Positions 36,516 through 46,058 of a stretch of 64,000 bases of DNA are shown one piece after another. Origin of the DNA: Acinetobacter lwoffii (GTDB taxonomy: Bacteria > Pseudomonadota > Gammaproteobacteria > Pseudomonadales > Moraxellaceae); NCBI RefSeq assembly GCF_024129435.1, contig NZ_JAMXXN010000004.1, positions 124,001 through 188,000 of the forward strand, in the 5' to 3' direction. Below the pieces are notes generated by a model that was given only the letters and a program-made list of their open reading frames with translations, made no database searches and had not been told where the DNA came from. Numbering within the stretch: position 1 is the first letter of the stretch; each line of letters starts with the position of its first letter. The position numbers were made by a program, and so were the translations under genes.

Positions 36516-36583
36516 ATCTTTCATCCTTTCACCCCCTCTCTGTGTTTCTCCCAAAGGGAGAAAGAAAAGGTTAGATGAAAGAT
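36516..36583. repeat. Nested palindrome between dtd and the SCP2 gene
   Basis: An outer stem ATCTTTCATC (36516-36525) / GATGAAAGAT (36574-36583) encloses an inner hairpin TTTCTCCC-AAA-GGGAGAAA (36545-36563). The inner hairpin is of the same CTCCC/GGGAG type as those at 11.8 and 30.1-30.3 kb. Confidence 0.65.
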
Positions 36584-36590
36584 GTTTAAC

Positions 36591-37070
36591 TTATTTACCG
36601 GTTTTTTCTTTAATAAACTGACGTACCATTTTCACTTTTTCTTTGACTGGCTTTGGCAGTTTCGGTGGAATCATCTTCGCCACTTGGTTAAACCAGACCA
36701 GCAGGCCAAAGTCGCCTTCCATTTTGATCGTGCCGCTTTGCATCCCGGTCATAAATGCCGTCGGGTCACCTTTAATCAAAGTCTTCACACCCTGCTCACT
36801 GTCAGCAAACTGCAACACAAAATCGGCTTTTTCAGCATCACCAGAAACGGTATCGATATGACCATTATTGACAATAATCTGACGTGCCATACCTTCATCC
36901 GTACCAATCTGGATACGGAATTGACGTCCATGTACCAGTTCAATGAATTTTGGGCTGGTACGTGCCAACTGCTTCATACGTAAAGCTAGACCTGCGACCA
37001 GTAAGTCCAGCGGATCTGTACTCATATCAATAAGAGGAAGTTTTAACACAGGAATGGACGACAGTTTCAT
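36591..37070 (-). CDS. SCP2 sterol-binding-domain protein
   Basis: The 159-residue protein matches the SCP2/UbiJ N-terminal fold: DPLDLLVAGLALRMKQLARTSPKFIELVHGRQFRIQI, then FVLQFADSEQGVKTLIKGDPTAFMTGMQSGTIKMEGDFG. Such domains bind hydrophobic molecules (lipid or ubiquinone precursor). It is not fused to a coiled-coil, and no ubi genes adjoin, so a UbiJ role is only possible. The C terminus is basic (KPVKEKVKMVRQFIKEKTGK). Cytoplasmic. Confidence 0.75.
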   Translation of the reverse strand: MKLSSIPVLKLPLIDMSTDPLDLLVAGLALRMKQLARTSPKFIELVHGRQFRIQIGTDEGMARQIIVNNGHIDTVSGDAEKADFVLQFADSEQGVKTLIKGDPTAFMTGMQSGTIKMEGDFGLLVWFNQVAKMIPPKLPKPVKEKVKMVRQFIKEKTGK

Positions 37071-37166
37071 GGAGGATGCCTATTCTAATTGTACGAAAAT
37101 TGACAAATATCCTAGCATAGTTCTGGGCTAGGTGGATTATGCAGTTTGTATCATATTTCCAAACTG

Positions 37167-37193
37167 AAAAATGCACCCGTGGGTGCATTTTTT
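37167..37193 (-). terminator. Intrinsic terminator
   Basis: AAAATGCACC and GGTGCATTTT pair around CGTG, downstream of the small membrane protein gene on the minus strand. A T-run on the plus strand makes it usable both ways. Confidence 0.75.
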
Positions 37194-37211
37194 TCATTGC
37201 AACTTGTAGAA

Positions 37212-37547
37212 TTAACGGCTTGAAAGCTGCTGCTGGTCGTCTTCATAAACTGGCGTATGTTCGATGCAACGGCGTTTTGCCAAAGCACGTTCAGCACGAC
37301 GATCTTCACGCAACAACAGGCCAGTCACGACCATCATGACCGCAGTTAACGCGCTCAGATAACTATACGTCATTGGTAGTTCAAACCAGGTTTGAGTTCC
37401 TACACGAATCACCTCGATCAGGCCCCATACCAGCATACCGGCCGCCATAAAGCTCAACCAGCGACGATAAGGCGAGAAGAACACAGCAAGCACAGCTACA
37501 GCGACTAAACTGAAGCCCACAATCGTTGCTAAATTCGCTGTTACCAT
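37212..37547 (-). CDS. Small membrane protein, unknown function
   Basis: The 111-residue protein has about three hydrophobic segments (TIVGFSLVAVAVLAVFF, WLSFMAAGMLVWGLIEVI, YLSALTAVMMVVTGLLL) and a charged C-terminal tail (REDRRAERALAKRRC). I do not recognise the family. ATG 37547 is chosen because GGAGGGGG lies six bases ahead; a TTG 15 codons upstream keeps the frame open but is not needed. It is a single gene. Confidence 0.65.
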   Translation of the reverse strand: MVTANLATIVGFSLVAVAVLAVFFSPYRRWLSFMAAGMLVWGLIEVIRVGTQTWFELPMTYSYLSALTAVMMVVTGLLLREDRRAERALAKRRCIEHTPVYEDDQQQLSSR

Positions 37548-37916
37548 ATAACCCCCTCCATCCAGATAGATAGTTTCCGCTTGATATTGCAACGCTTCTA
37601 TCTATTGAATTTCGTTAAATCAATAAAATGGAATCTGTTGATTTGTATCTCTATGCCTGCATTATGCTGAGTTTTTTGCATAAAAAAAGTCCTGTCATCG
37701 AGCCTAACGACATACTTTGTCGCGATATTATATTGTCATTACATTTTTTGCTTTTCACATTTTTGTGGATCAATGACTGCGCCAATGTTGGCGTGTCATT
37801 ACAAAATTATCAGTAGTTTTTTTAAGTGAAAAAATTATTTTTCCGTTTAAGATGATCGATGTTTTTGTAGCCATATTTTAGCTATTCCTTATATAACTCA
37901 GATCATCAACAATAAA
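37548..37916. other. Intergenic region without a supported gene
   Basis: About 370 AT-rich bases. A 62-codon plus-strand frame (37628-37816) has no ribosome site and no recognisable motif. Nothing else stands out before the serB terminator. Confidence 0.4.
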
Positions 37917-37940
37917 AAACGCGACCCAGAGGTCGCGTTT
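37917..37940. terminator. Intrinsic terminator downstream of serB
   Basis: AAACGCGACC and GGTCGCGTTT pair around CAGA, 22 bases past the serB stop, with a T-run on the minus strand. Confidence 0.85.
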
Positions 37941-37961
37941 AAAATCAATCAAAGCCTGTAT

Positions 37962-39182
37962 TTATGCACGGTTCAGGTCTTTATCATGTACGCCGAGCAG
38001 ATACAGCACCCCATCCAGACCGACGCTAGAAATCGCCTGATTGGCATTTTGACGTACCAAAGGTTTGGCACGGAAAGCCACACCGAGTCCTGCAATGGAT
38101 AACATTGGCAAGTCATTGGCGCCATCACCGACTGCAATGGTTTGTTCCAGGGAAATTCCCATCTCCTGGGCGATTTCACCGAGCAAGAGTGCTTTGCGTG
38201 CGCCATCGACGATATGGCCTTTGACTTCACCGGTAACGACACCATCCTGCACATCGAGCGCATTGGCATGCACTTCATCAATATCCAGTTTAGTTTGCAG
38301 ATATTCTGCAAAATACTGAAAACCACCTGAAAGGATTGCAGTACGGTAACCTATTGCTTTTAAAGTCGAAATCAGGCGTTCCGCCCCTTCGGTAATGGTC
38401 AGGCGCTCGGCAATTTTCGGAAGTACCGATGCGTCCATACCTTTTAATAAAGCCACACGGGCACGGAAGCTTTGCTGGAAGTCCAGCTCGCCTTGCATGG
38501 CACGTTCGGTAATTTCAGCGACCTGCTCACCAACACCGGCTTCAATTGCCAGTTCGTCAATAACTTCCTGCTCGATCAGGGTCGAGTCCATATCAAAGCA
38601 AACCAGACGGCGGTTACGGCGATAGGCATTGTCTTCCTGCACCGCAACATCGACATTTAATTCATTGGACAGGCTCAAGCAGGCCGCACGCATGGCAGCT
38701 GCATCTAGCATTTGTCCACTTAAACCGAACTGGACACAGGCACGTTTTGGCCCTGCGCTCTGGCCATCTAAAATGGGGCGGCCAGACAGACGGGTCACGG
38801 TTTCAATATTAAAGCCCTGACCCGAGACAATCTGGGTCACGGCTTGCAGATGAGAGGCATTTAATTCAGGGGCCAATGCCGTTACGATATAACGTGTGCG
38901 TCCACCCTCTTTGACCCACTGATCATATTCAGTCGCAGAGATCGGTTTAAAGCGCACAGTTAACCCGATATCATGTGCTAGAATCAGGATCTCCTTCATG
39001 GCTAATGCTGTCGCTGTCTGGTCTTCAGAGGCTACAACAATACCTAAGGTTAACTGATTATGAATAACCGCTTGCCCTACATCTAAAATCTGTAAGGAAT
39101 GGGCGGACAAAACCTGCATTAATCGTGTAAATTGATTAGGCTGGTCAGGTCCTAAGAATGATATAAGAATGATTTCTCGCAT
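37962..39182 (-). CDS. serB: Phosphoserine phosphatase
   Basis: The 406-residue enzyme has an N-terminal half of two ACT-like regulatory domains (about 1-180) and a HAD phosphatase domain with the nucleophile motif DMDST at 197-201 (Asp197). ILSGGFQYFAEYL and AVGDGANDLPML supply motifs II and III. It makes L-serine from phosphoserine, the last step of the pathway. The long form with ACT domains is the one usual in Pseudomonadales. It diverges from the Smp-like gene, as in E. coli serB/ytjB. Confidence 0.95.
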   Translation of the reverse strand: MREIILISFLGPDQPNQFTRLMQVLSAHSLQILDVGQAVIHNQLTLGIVVASEDQTATALAMKEILILAHDIGLTVRFKPISATEYDQWVKEGGRTRYIVTALAPELNASHLQAVTQIVSGQGFNIETVTRLSGRPILDGQSAGPKRACVQFGLSGQMLDAAAMRAACLSLSNELNVDVAVQEDNAYRRNRRLVCFDMDSTLIEQEVIDELAIEAGVGEQVAEITERAMQGELDFQQSFRARVALLKGMDASVLPKIAERLTITEGAERLISTLKAIGYRTAILSGGFQYFAEYLQTKLDIDEVHANALDVQDGVVTGEVKGHIVDGARKALLLGEIAQEMGISLEQTIAVGDGANDLPMLSIAGLGVAFRAKPLVRQNANQAISSVGLDGVLYLLGVHDKDLNRA

Positions 39183-39241
39183 GAATTGACTCGGGTCTGA
39201 GCTACAACTATTGTTAGAATCATAATCGAAATTGAACAGAA

Positions 39242-40513
39242 TTGCCTTGGAAGTTTACGTTGAATGCGCCTAGACAAGGGCTATTTGCTAGCCTATTGAT
39301 TGTAAGTTTTGCTCTGCATACCTTTTTACTGGTATTGGCAACCACTCACCAACTGAATGAAAACCGTGCCAATCAGGGACAGCTGATCACCAGTCAACTG
39401 GTGACAGACAGCCTGTCTGAGCTTGAACCACCCAACCGCGTTTCTCTGGCGTTGCTGGCAAATCGTTATGCCACCAATCCAAGTGTCGCTTCCATCCGGA
39501 TTCTAGATGCGAAAGCTCAGGTTTTAGCCACTGGCGGACTGACCAAAACCCGCGAGGGTGAAGTTTTTGTCCGTGATGCGCTGCAAAATGAGAAAAAAGT
39601 CGGTGTGATTGAAATCACTCTGATTGAACCAAGTATTGGTGAAATTCTGCGGACACAATGGCTGGCAATTCTGTTCTCGTTCATCATTCATGGTCTGCTC
39701 TGGGTCGCTTATCGTGCTGTGGCACGTCCAAGCCGCACCGAATATCTGGCGCGCATCAATAACGAATCGCGGCTGAAATTCGAGATTCAGACCCTGACCC
39801 AGGCATTGGAACAGGAAAAGCATAATGCGGCACTGGCGATTGCCCAAGCCCAACAGGCAGTGAAAAACAAAGCCAAAGAAAAAGAACATAAGCCGGCGGT
39901 ACTGGAGAGCGATAGCCTGAGCTTAAACATCCAGTTCTACGATCCAAAACAGTTACTGGATAGCGTGAATAAAACCGTTTCGGTGCCTTATTTCAATCTT
40001 TGCCAGATTTTTCTGAATAAAGCCACCGAACTCTGTGTGCAACGCTATAAGTTGAATAGTTCTGATATTTGTACCGTACATAAATTTGATGAAAAAGGTG
40101 CCACCATCAGTATCGCGGCAGACAAACCGAATGCCCTGGCCTGCCTGACCATGATCAGTGCTGTGTTCCAGCTGCTTTCGGAAGTCCTGTATAAACGCTA
40201 TCGTGAAGAAAAACGTTTTGTGCTACAAACCCGCAGCGCGATTGCTTCTAAAGTCGAGGAGATGCAGCTCAGCTCGGTACAGGCCGCTGAGCGCCTGACT
40301 CAGCATCTGGTCGCGAAAGAAAGTGCCTTACATGTACCGAACACCTTGCTGAAAGATGTGAGTGATCACTTCCAGCTGGTCAGCATGCCGAATCCAACCA
40401 ATGTCCTGACCCGTCATGCTTTTGTGGTGAATGGGATGGATGCTGAAAGCGCCGAGCTGGCACAGACTTTTAGAACCGAAATTCTAAAATCCAAACAGTC
40501 CAAAGCCTCATAA
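39242..40513 (+). CDS. Smp/YtjB-like inner-membrane protein with long cytoplasmic extension
   Basis: The 423-residue product has a first membrane helix (LFASLLIVSFALHTFLLVLA), a periplasmic loop of about 100 residues with EPPNRVSLALLANRY and VRDALQNEKKVGVIEITL, and a second helix (WLAILFSFIIHGLLWVAY). A long cytoplasmic part starts with a Gln/Ala/Lys coiled coil (LTQALEQEKHNAALAIAQAQQAV). The first half and the divergent position beside serB match E. coli Smp/YtjB; the cytoplasmic part has no counterpart there and I cannot name it. The start seems to be TTG, as no ATG precedes the first helix. Confidence 0.65.
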   Translation: MPWKFTLNAPRQGLFASLLIVSFALHTFLLVLATTHQLNENRANQGQLITSQLVTDSLSELEPPNRVSLALLANRYATNPSVASIRILDAKAQVLATGGLTKTREGEVFVRDALQNEKKVGVIEITLIEPSIGEILRTQWLAILFSFIIHGLLWVAYRAVARPSRTEYLARINNESRLKFEIQTLTQALEQEKHNAALAIAQAQQAVKNKAKEKEHKPAVLESDSLSLNIQFYDPKQLLDSVNKTVSVPYFNLCQIFLNKATELCVQRYKLNSSDICTVHKFDEKGATISIAADKPNALACLTMISAVFQLLSEVLYKRYREEKRFVLQTRSAIASKVEEMQLSSVQAAERLTQHLVAKESALHVPNTLLKDVSDHFQLVSMPNPTNVLTRHAFVVNGMDAESAELAQTFRTEILKSKQSKAS

Positions 40514-40534
40514 ATATCCCTGAATGTTGCAATT

Positions 40535-40565
40535 AAAAAAGCCGGATTCAACATCCGGCTTTTTT
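40535..40565. terminator. Bidirectional intrinsic terminator
   Basis: AAAAAGCCGGAT and ATCCGGCTTTTT pair around TCAAC, between the Smp-like gene and ppk1, which converge. Confidence 0.9.
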
Positions 40566-40607
40566 ATGGGTACAAAACAAATACGCCAGTGTGTCTTGGC
40601 CTATCTC

Positions 40608-42671
40608 TTAAATTTTTAACTGTTTTTGTTCCAGCAGATATTGCTGGGCATTATAAGGCTGGGCCGGATCCTGACAGGGGACTTTATGCCACTGACCCTC
40701 GGCATCTAACTCCCATGCATTGTGACAATCTTTTAAATAGCTGATCAGGCCATCTTTATAAATCCGTTTTTTCAGCTCTGGATCCAGCACCGGGAAACAG
40801 GTTTCCACCCGGGAAAACAGGTTGCGCCCCATCCAGTCAGCACTGGCACAATACAGTTTCTTGGCGCCGCCATGCTCAAAATAATAGACCCGGGTATGTT
40901 CCAGGAAACGCCCAACGATTGAACGTACCCGAATATTTTCCGACATACCGGTAACTTGTGGAATCAGGCAGCAGATTGAACGCACAATAAGGTCAATTTT
41001 TACCCCAGCCTGCGAAGCCTGATACAGGGCAGCAATTAATTGCGGTTCGGTAAGCGCATTCACTTTGATGATGATATGCGCGGCTCTGCCGGCCAGGGCA
41101 AATGCCTTTTCCTGTTCAATCAGTTTCAGCAATTCGCTATGCAGGGTAAACGGTGCATGCAGCAAGGCTTTCAGTTTGGCCATTTTCCCCATACCAGTCA
41201 GTTCCTGGAACATGCGGTGCACATCTTCACAGATATCCGGCTGTGTGGTCATCAGGCCATAATCGGTGTACATGCGGGCATTACCGGCATGATAGTTTCC
41301 GGTACCCAGATGCGCATAACGCAGTAATTCCTGATTTTCACGCCGGACAATCAGAATCATTTTGGCATGGGTTTTATAACCGACGATGCCATAGACCACC
41401 ACTGCCCCGGCTTCTTGCAGGATATTGGCCACCATAATATTGGATTCTTCATCGAAACGTGCCCGCAGTTCAATCACGGCTGTGACTTCCTTGCCATTCC
41501 GTGCGGCTTCTGCCAGCACCTGAACAATTTCCGAATCCGGACCACTGCGGTACAGGGTCTGCTTGATCGCCAGCACCGCCGGATCCTTGGCCGCTTCGCG
41601 CAGCAAAGTAATCACCGGCTGGAATGAATCAAAAGGATGATGCAGCAGCACATCCTGCGCTTTCAAAATTTCAAAAATACTTTTCTGTTTACGGAAAATT
41701 TTGGGAATCACCGGACTAAAATGCGGATACTTTAATTCCGGACGCTCAAAGCTGGTACTCAGGCGGGACAAATTGATTGGTCCATCAATCCGGTACAGTT
41801 CCTGTTCCGTCAGATTAAATTCATCCAGCAAATAGTCGATGATGTTCTGTGGAGAGTCATTTTCAATTTCCAGACGTACTGCACGACCAAAGCGGCGCGA
41901 ACACAGTTCATCTTTTAAGGCCACTGCCAGATCGTCAACATCTTCCGACAATACCAGATCGGCATTGCGGGTAACCCGAAAGGCATAACATCCGGTCGCT
42001 TTCATGCCGGGAAACAAATCACTGATATGCTGCTGGATGATCGCAGTCAGAAAGATCTGGGTGGTATTGTTTCCGGTGACATCTTCCGGAATTTTAATCA
42101 GGCACGGTAAGGAACGTGGTGCCGGCACAATCGCCATCTCGATTTCACGGCCAAAGGCATCTTTACCTTCCAAGCTGATAATAAAGTTCAGACTTTTATT
42201 CACCAAACGTGGAAAAGGATGTGAAGGATCCAGACTGATCGGGGTCAGTACCGGTTGCACTTCTTTGGCAAAAAAGGCTGCAATCCAGGCCTTATGTTTT
42301 TCCAGAAGATCCTGATATTGAAGAAACTGAATACCCTGCGCCTGGAGTTCAGGCAGAATTGCATGATTCAGAACCTCATACTGCTTGTTAACTGTGGCAT
42401 GAATGGACTGGGACAGTTGTTGTAGAACCAGCTCGGTGGGTACAGCATCAGGCGTCCGGGTAGTCGCATTCAGGTCTTGCTGTTTCATCAGCCCGGCAAT
42501 CCTGATTTCAAAGAACTCATCCAGGTTACGGGAAAAAATAATCAGGAAGTTTAAGCGCTCTAAAATCGGTAAATTCGGATCGAGTGCTTGTGCCAAGACA
42601 CGACGCTGAAATTCAAATAAGGAAAGTTCCCGATTAAAATAGGTCGCTGACGAATGCTGAAATTGTTCCAT
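40608..42671 (-). CDS. ppk1: Polyphosphate kinase 1
   Basis: The 687-residue enzyme polymerises ATP gamma-phosphate into polyphosphate reversibly. Domain order is clear: N domain ([21 protein letters not shown]), head domain, and two PLD-like catalytic domains with the phospho-His region [19 protein letters not shown] and the second [13 protein letters not shown]. Length is typical. No ppx lies next to it in this window. It is a single gene ending at a terminator shared with the convergent Smp-like gene. Confidence 0.95.
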   Translation of the reverse strand: MEQFQHSSATYFNRELSLFEFQRRVLAQALDPNLPILERLNFLIIFSRNLDEFFEIRIAGLMKQQDLNATTRTPDAVPTELVLQQLSQSIHATVNKQYEVLNHAILPELQAQGIQFLQYQDLLEKHKAWIAAFFAKEVQPVLTPISLDPSHPFPRLVNKSLNFIISLEGKDAFGREIEMAIVPAPRSLPCLIKIPEDVTGNNTTQIFLTAIIQQHISDLFPGMKATGCYAFRVTRNADLVLSEDVDDLAVALKDELCSRRFGRAVRLEIENDSPQNIIDYLLDEFNLTEQELYRIDGPINLSRLSTSFERPELKYPHFSPVIPKIFRKQKSIFEILKAQDVLLHHPFDSFQPVITLLREAAKDPAVLAIKQTLYRSGPDSEIVQVLAEAARNGKEVTAVIELRARFDEESNIMVANILQEAGAVVVYGIVGYKTHAKMILIVRRENQELLRYAHLGTGNYHAGNARMYTDYGLMTTQPDICEDVHRMFQELTGMGKMAKLKALLHAPFTLHSELLKLIEQEKAFALAGRAAHIIIKVNALTEPQLIAALYQASQAGVKIDLIVRSICCLIPQVTGMSENIRVRSIVGRFLEHTRVYYFEHGGAKKLYCASADWMGRNLFSRVETCFPVLDPELKKRIYKDGLISYLKDCHNAWELDAEGQWHKVPCQDPAQPYNAQQYLLEQKQLKI

Positions 42672-42849
42672 GCCCTCTCAATGCTGCTGATTACAGTCTG
42701 TTGTTTCACATCATTGAGGGGCGATCTTAGGCAGACTTCATGACACTTATGTTACAAAGCTCGATAAATCCATATAAATTAATATTCTAACTTTTTCACA
42801 TTACAAAAAATCTGGTTCCCAGCTTTTTTGTGCTGTCATCAAACGGCAA

Positions 42850-43806
42850 TTAGGTGTCCGTTTTTTCAGTTTGTCTGGCAGCCCAATAAGTGGCTAAAGC
42901 AGGTCCTGAAATATTATGCCACAGACTGAAAATGGCACTTGGTAAAGCGGTAAGTGGTGATGCGGCAAAATGGGTTGCCGCCAAGGCCACACCCAGACCA
43001 GAATTCTGCATCCCCACTTCAATGGATACTGCACGACAGTCTATTTCTGCCAAGTGAAATATACGGCTGGCCCAATAACCCAGTAAATAGCCCATACCAT
43101 TATGTAAGGCCACGATCCCTAAAATCATTAACCCAGACTCCAGAATCTGGGCTTTACTGCCGGCAATAATCGCCGCGACAATTGCCACAATTGCAATCAC
43201 AGAAATCAAGGGCATTACCTGAATATAGGCCGTGACTTTTTGCTTGAGTAGCGCCCGTACGATTAAGCCCAGAATAATCGGGAATAATACCACCTGTAAG
43301 ATCGACACCAGCATCGACCAAGCATTGATCTCAATCCACTGACTGGCCAATACATAGAAAATGGCCGGAGTTAAAATGGGCGCCAGTAAAGTCGAAACTG
43401 AAGTACAAGCAACAGACAAGGCGGTATTGCCCTTGGCCATATAGGTAATCACATTGGATGCAGTTCCGCCCGGACAGCAACCTACCAATATCACCCCGAT
43501 CGCAATCTCTGGCGGTAGTTGAAACAATTTGCACAACAGATAAGCTAAGCCAGGCATCACCACAAACTGGGCGACCACGCCAATCGTTACTGCTTTCGGA
43601 CTTTGCAGGACACTTTTAAAATCTCCCACGGTCATGGTCATGCCCATGCCAAACATAATGATGCCCAACATCCACGGAATATAAGCCCGTAACCAGACAA
43701 AAACTTCAGGGACCATCAAGGCAATGCCGGAAAAAAGTACGACCCATAAAGCAAAGGTTTTTTGGACAAATTGGCTAAACTGGAGCAAGGCTGACATGGG
43801 TTTCAT
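42850..43806 (-). CDS. Bile acid:sodium symporter family transporter
   Basis: The 318-residue membrane protein has nine to ten hydrophobic segments. The family motifs are GMGMTMTVGDFK, VILVGCCPGGTASNVITYMAKGNTALSV (the sodium-site region), and EVGMQNSGLGVALA. Bacterial members (YocS/PanS-like) import organic anions such as pantoate or pyruvate-like acids with sodium; the substrate is not readable. I start at ATG 43806; a GTG upstream adds 14 residues and another ATG lies three codons downstream. No strong ribosome site is seen for any of them. Confidence 0.85.
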   Translation of the reverse strand: MKPMSALLQFSQFVQKTFALWVVLFSGIALMVPEVFVWLRAYIPWMLGIIMFGMGMTMTVGDFKSVLQSPKAVTIGVVAQFVVMPGLAYLLCKLFQLPPEIAIGVILVGCCPGGTASNVITYMAKGNTALSVACTSVSTLLAPILTPAIFYVLASQWIEINAWSMLVSILQVVLFPIILGLIVRALLKQKVTAYIQVMPLISVIAIVAIVAAIIAGSKAQILESGLMILGIVALHNGMGYLLGYWASRIFHLAEIDCRAVSIEVGMQNSGLGVALAATHFAASPLTALPSAIFSLWHNISGPALATYWAARQTEKTDT

Positions 43807-43923
43807 CCAGATGACATTAAGGGAGAAAAAGTAAGATAAAACAGGCACCCGTTGACGCCTGAATTTTTATATTTAAATATAAATAAGATCAAAGGAATAT
43901 TTAAGTTCTATCCCTATTCAGCT

Positions 43924-44553
43924 TTAAGCTGCTTGAACAATATCTTTCACATAGATACGTTTTACGCCATGCGACAGCATATCCTGCCAGGCATGTTGCA
44001 AGGAACCATTCAGGTCAATGCCCTTGGTGGCATCGGCAATCACATAGGTCTTAAAGCCCAGTTTGCAGGCATCGATTGCAGTCCAGGCCACACAAAAGTC
44101 CGTAGCAATCCCGACCACAAATACGGTATCAATCCCACGTTCACGCAGATAACCAGCAAGACCGGTAGTGGTTTTCTGGTCGGCTTCCATAAAGGCCGAG
44201 TAACTGTCGATCTGGGAATGAAAGCCCTTGCGAATGATGAGTTGTGCTTGCGGTAAATTTAAATCCGGATGCAGTTCGGCATCGCGTGTCCCTTGCACGC
44301 AATGCTTTGGCCATAAAACCTGACTGCCATAATCCAGCTGAATGCTGTCATAGGCTGCTTTGCCGGGATGGTTGTCTGCAAAAGAGATATGGTTGTCCGG
44401 ATGCCAGTCTTGGGTCAGGATAATATGCTTAAAATGCTGCCCCAATAGATTAATATTTGGAATAATCTGGTCAGCATTGGCTACAGCCAGATTGCCTCCC
44501 GGGGTAAATCCTCTCTGTACATCCACGACCAGTAAAGCGACATTATTCTGCAT
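43924..44553 (-). CDS. pncA: Nicotinamidase
   Basis: The 209-residue cysteine hydrolase turns nicotinamide into nicotinate for NAD salvage. The triad is visible: Asp11 (VVDVQRGF), Lys109 (IIRKGFH) and Cys154 (GIATDFCVAWTA). The metal-site DWHPDNH is at 49-55, and WPKHCVQGT follows. It works upstream of pncB, which is 10 kb away in this window. It lies on the same strand as the bile-acid-symporter-family gene, 117 bases upstream of it. Confidence 0.95.
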   Translation of the reverse strand: MQNNVALLVVDVQRGFTPGGNLAVANADQIIPNINLLGQHFKHIILTQDWHPDNHISFADNHPGKAAYDSIQLDYGSQVLWPKHCVQGTRDAELHPDLNLPQAQLIIRKGFHSQIDSYSAFMEADQKTTTGLAGYLRERGIDTVFVVGIATDFCVAWTAIDACKLGFKTYVIADATKGIDLNGSLQHAWQDMLSHGVKRIYVKDIVQAA

Positions 44554-44812
44554 CTGTTTTCATCCATTGAAATCTCGATTTATGCCCAAGCATAGCGCAA
44601 AATATCCCAGAATTTTTAGCCCTGCTGCTAAAAATGGTATGACTGTGCATTCTGAGCATCCTTATATGAGCAGATCAAGAGACCCCTTATTTTTTGATAA
44701 ATATGAGATGAGTTCCGAGCTAGATCTCTGCAAAAAAAAATAAGTTTTAAGATAAAGTGATGAGCCTTTCTAATTAGAAAACAGTATATTTAATTCTTAA
44801 ATTCTGAAAATA

Positions 44813-44838
44813 AAAAAGCCTGCAAAAGCAGGCTTTTT
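44813..44838. terminator. Intrinsic terminator downstream of the MFS gene
   Basis: AAAAAGCCTGC and GCAGGCTTTTT pair around AAAA, just past the transporter stop codon on the minus strand. Confidence 0.9.
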
Positions 44839-44852
44839 AAAATCTTGGAACA

Positions 44853-46058
44853 TTACACTTTAGTGCGGTTCACCAGGAACAGCATACATAATGCAGAGAT
44901 GATGATACATGGGATCGCAGCGCTAATGACTCCCGCAGCACCAAAACCTGCTGTCAATAACTGACCGGCAATGACTGGACCCAGCATGGCACCGATACGG
45001 CCAACTGCAGACGCAACACCAACACCAGTACCACGCACTTCAGTCGGATAAACGATACTACCGAAGGCATACAGTACACCCTGACAGCCAATCACGAAGG
45101 CACCGGCCAATGCTGCTGCCATATACATCTGGTTCAGCGAGCTTGCACCATTCAGCGCCAGTAGACCTGCCAGAATACCGCCGTACATCAACAGGATCAC
45201 ATAGGCTTTCTTCCAGCGGTCGGTCAGCATACCCAGAATAATCGTACCCAAGGTCGCTGTAACCATGAAGTAGAACTGTGCGGTTGAACCATCTTTACGT
45301 GTGAAGCCGAGTTCCATAAACAATGATGGCAACCAGCTCAACATGATGTAAACCACCATCAAGGTAAAGAAGTAGCTCACCCAGATACATAGCGTACGTA
45401 ACAGGTTGTCGGAATTAAACAGGTCCTTGAATGAACCCTGCGGTGCAACAGCAAGTTCTGCAGCCGTTTTGTTCTGTGCTTTCAGGTATTCCTTCGACTC
45501 AGGCAAAAATAGCATCATCAGCGGAATGGCAAAAATTGGTAACAGACCACCGAGATAGAAAACATTTTTCCAGTTGGTACCAAATTCAGTCGCAGCAACC
45601 AAAGATAAAATCGCTGCACCGACTGGCATACCGCAGTACATCAAGCCCACTGCACGGCCACGATTTTGTGGAGAGACAGCTTCTGATGCGAGTGTGATCA
45701 GGATCGGCATCGCGCCGCCCAGACCTGCTCCAGCCAGGAAACGCACTGCCAGCAAGCTGTTAAAGCTATTGACCCAGACGGTACATAATGTAAATACAGC
45801 AAATATTGCTGTCGACCAGATCAAGACTTTCTTACGGCCAATGCGGTCCGCAAATCGACCACCAACCAGTGCACCCGGTAATAAACCCAGAATCCCTGCA
45901 CTAAAAAACACACCCAACTGGGAACTATCGAGACCAAAATGCTCACGAATACCTGCAGCAGCAATTCCGGCTGCCTGAATATCTAAGCCTTCAATCACCG
46001 CAATCAGAAAACAGATCGCGACCGTGACGATAGCATGCTTATTGTCTGATTTTTCCAT
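44853..46058 (-). CDS. MFS transporter, aromatic acid:H+ symporter (MhpT-like)
   Basis: The 401-residue protein has twelve hydrophobic segments. The AAHS-family marks are EGLDIQAAGIAAAGI in helix 1 and GGRFADRIGRKKVL in the 2-3 loop, with RFLAGAGLGGAMPILITLASE in helix 4. It resembles MhpT/PcaK-type carriers for hydroxyphenylpropionate or related aromatic acids. No degradation genes adjoin, so the substrate is uncertain. I start at ATG 46058, with AAGGAT ahead; a TTG six codons upstream would place that site inside the gene. Confidence 0.85.
   Translation of the reverse strand: MEKSDNKHAIVTVAICFLIAVIEGLDIQAAGIAAAGIREHFGLDSSQLGVFFSAGILGLLPGALVGGRFADRIGRKKVLIWSTAIFAVFTLCTVWVNSFNSLLAVRFLAGAGLGGAMPILITLASEAVSPQNRGRAVGLMYCGMPVGAAILSLVAATEFGTNWKNVFYLGGLLPIFAIPLMMLFLPESKEYLKAQNKTAAELAVAPQGSFKDLFNSDNLLRTLCIWVSYFFTLMVVYIMLSWLPSLFMELGFTRKDGSTAQFYFMVTATLGTIILGMLTDRWKKAYVILLMYGGILAGLLALNGASSLNQMYMAAALAGAFVIGCQGVLYAFGSIVYPTEVRGTGVGVASAVGRIGAMLGPVIAGQLLTAGFGAAGVISAAIPCIIISALCMLFLVNRTKV

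Noticed and set aside
37628..37816. 62-codon plus-strand frame upstream of serB terminator
   Set aside because: No ribosome site, odd residue mix (many Cys, Leu, His) and no family; likely chance.
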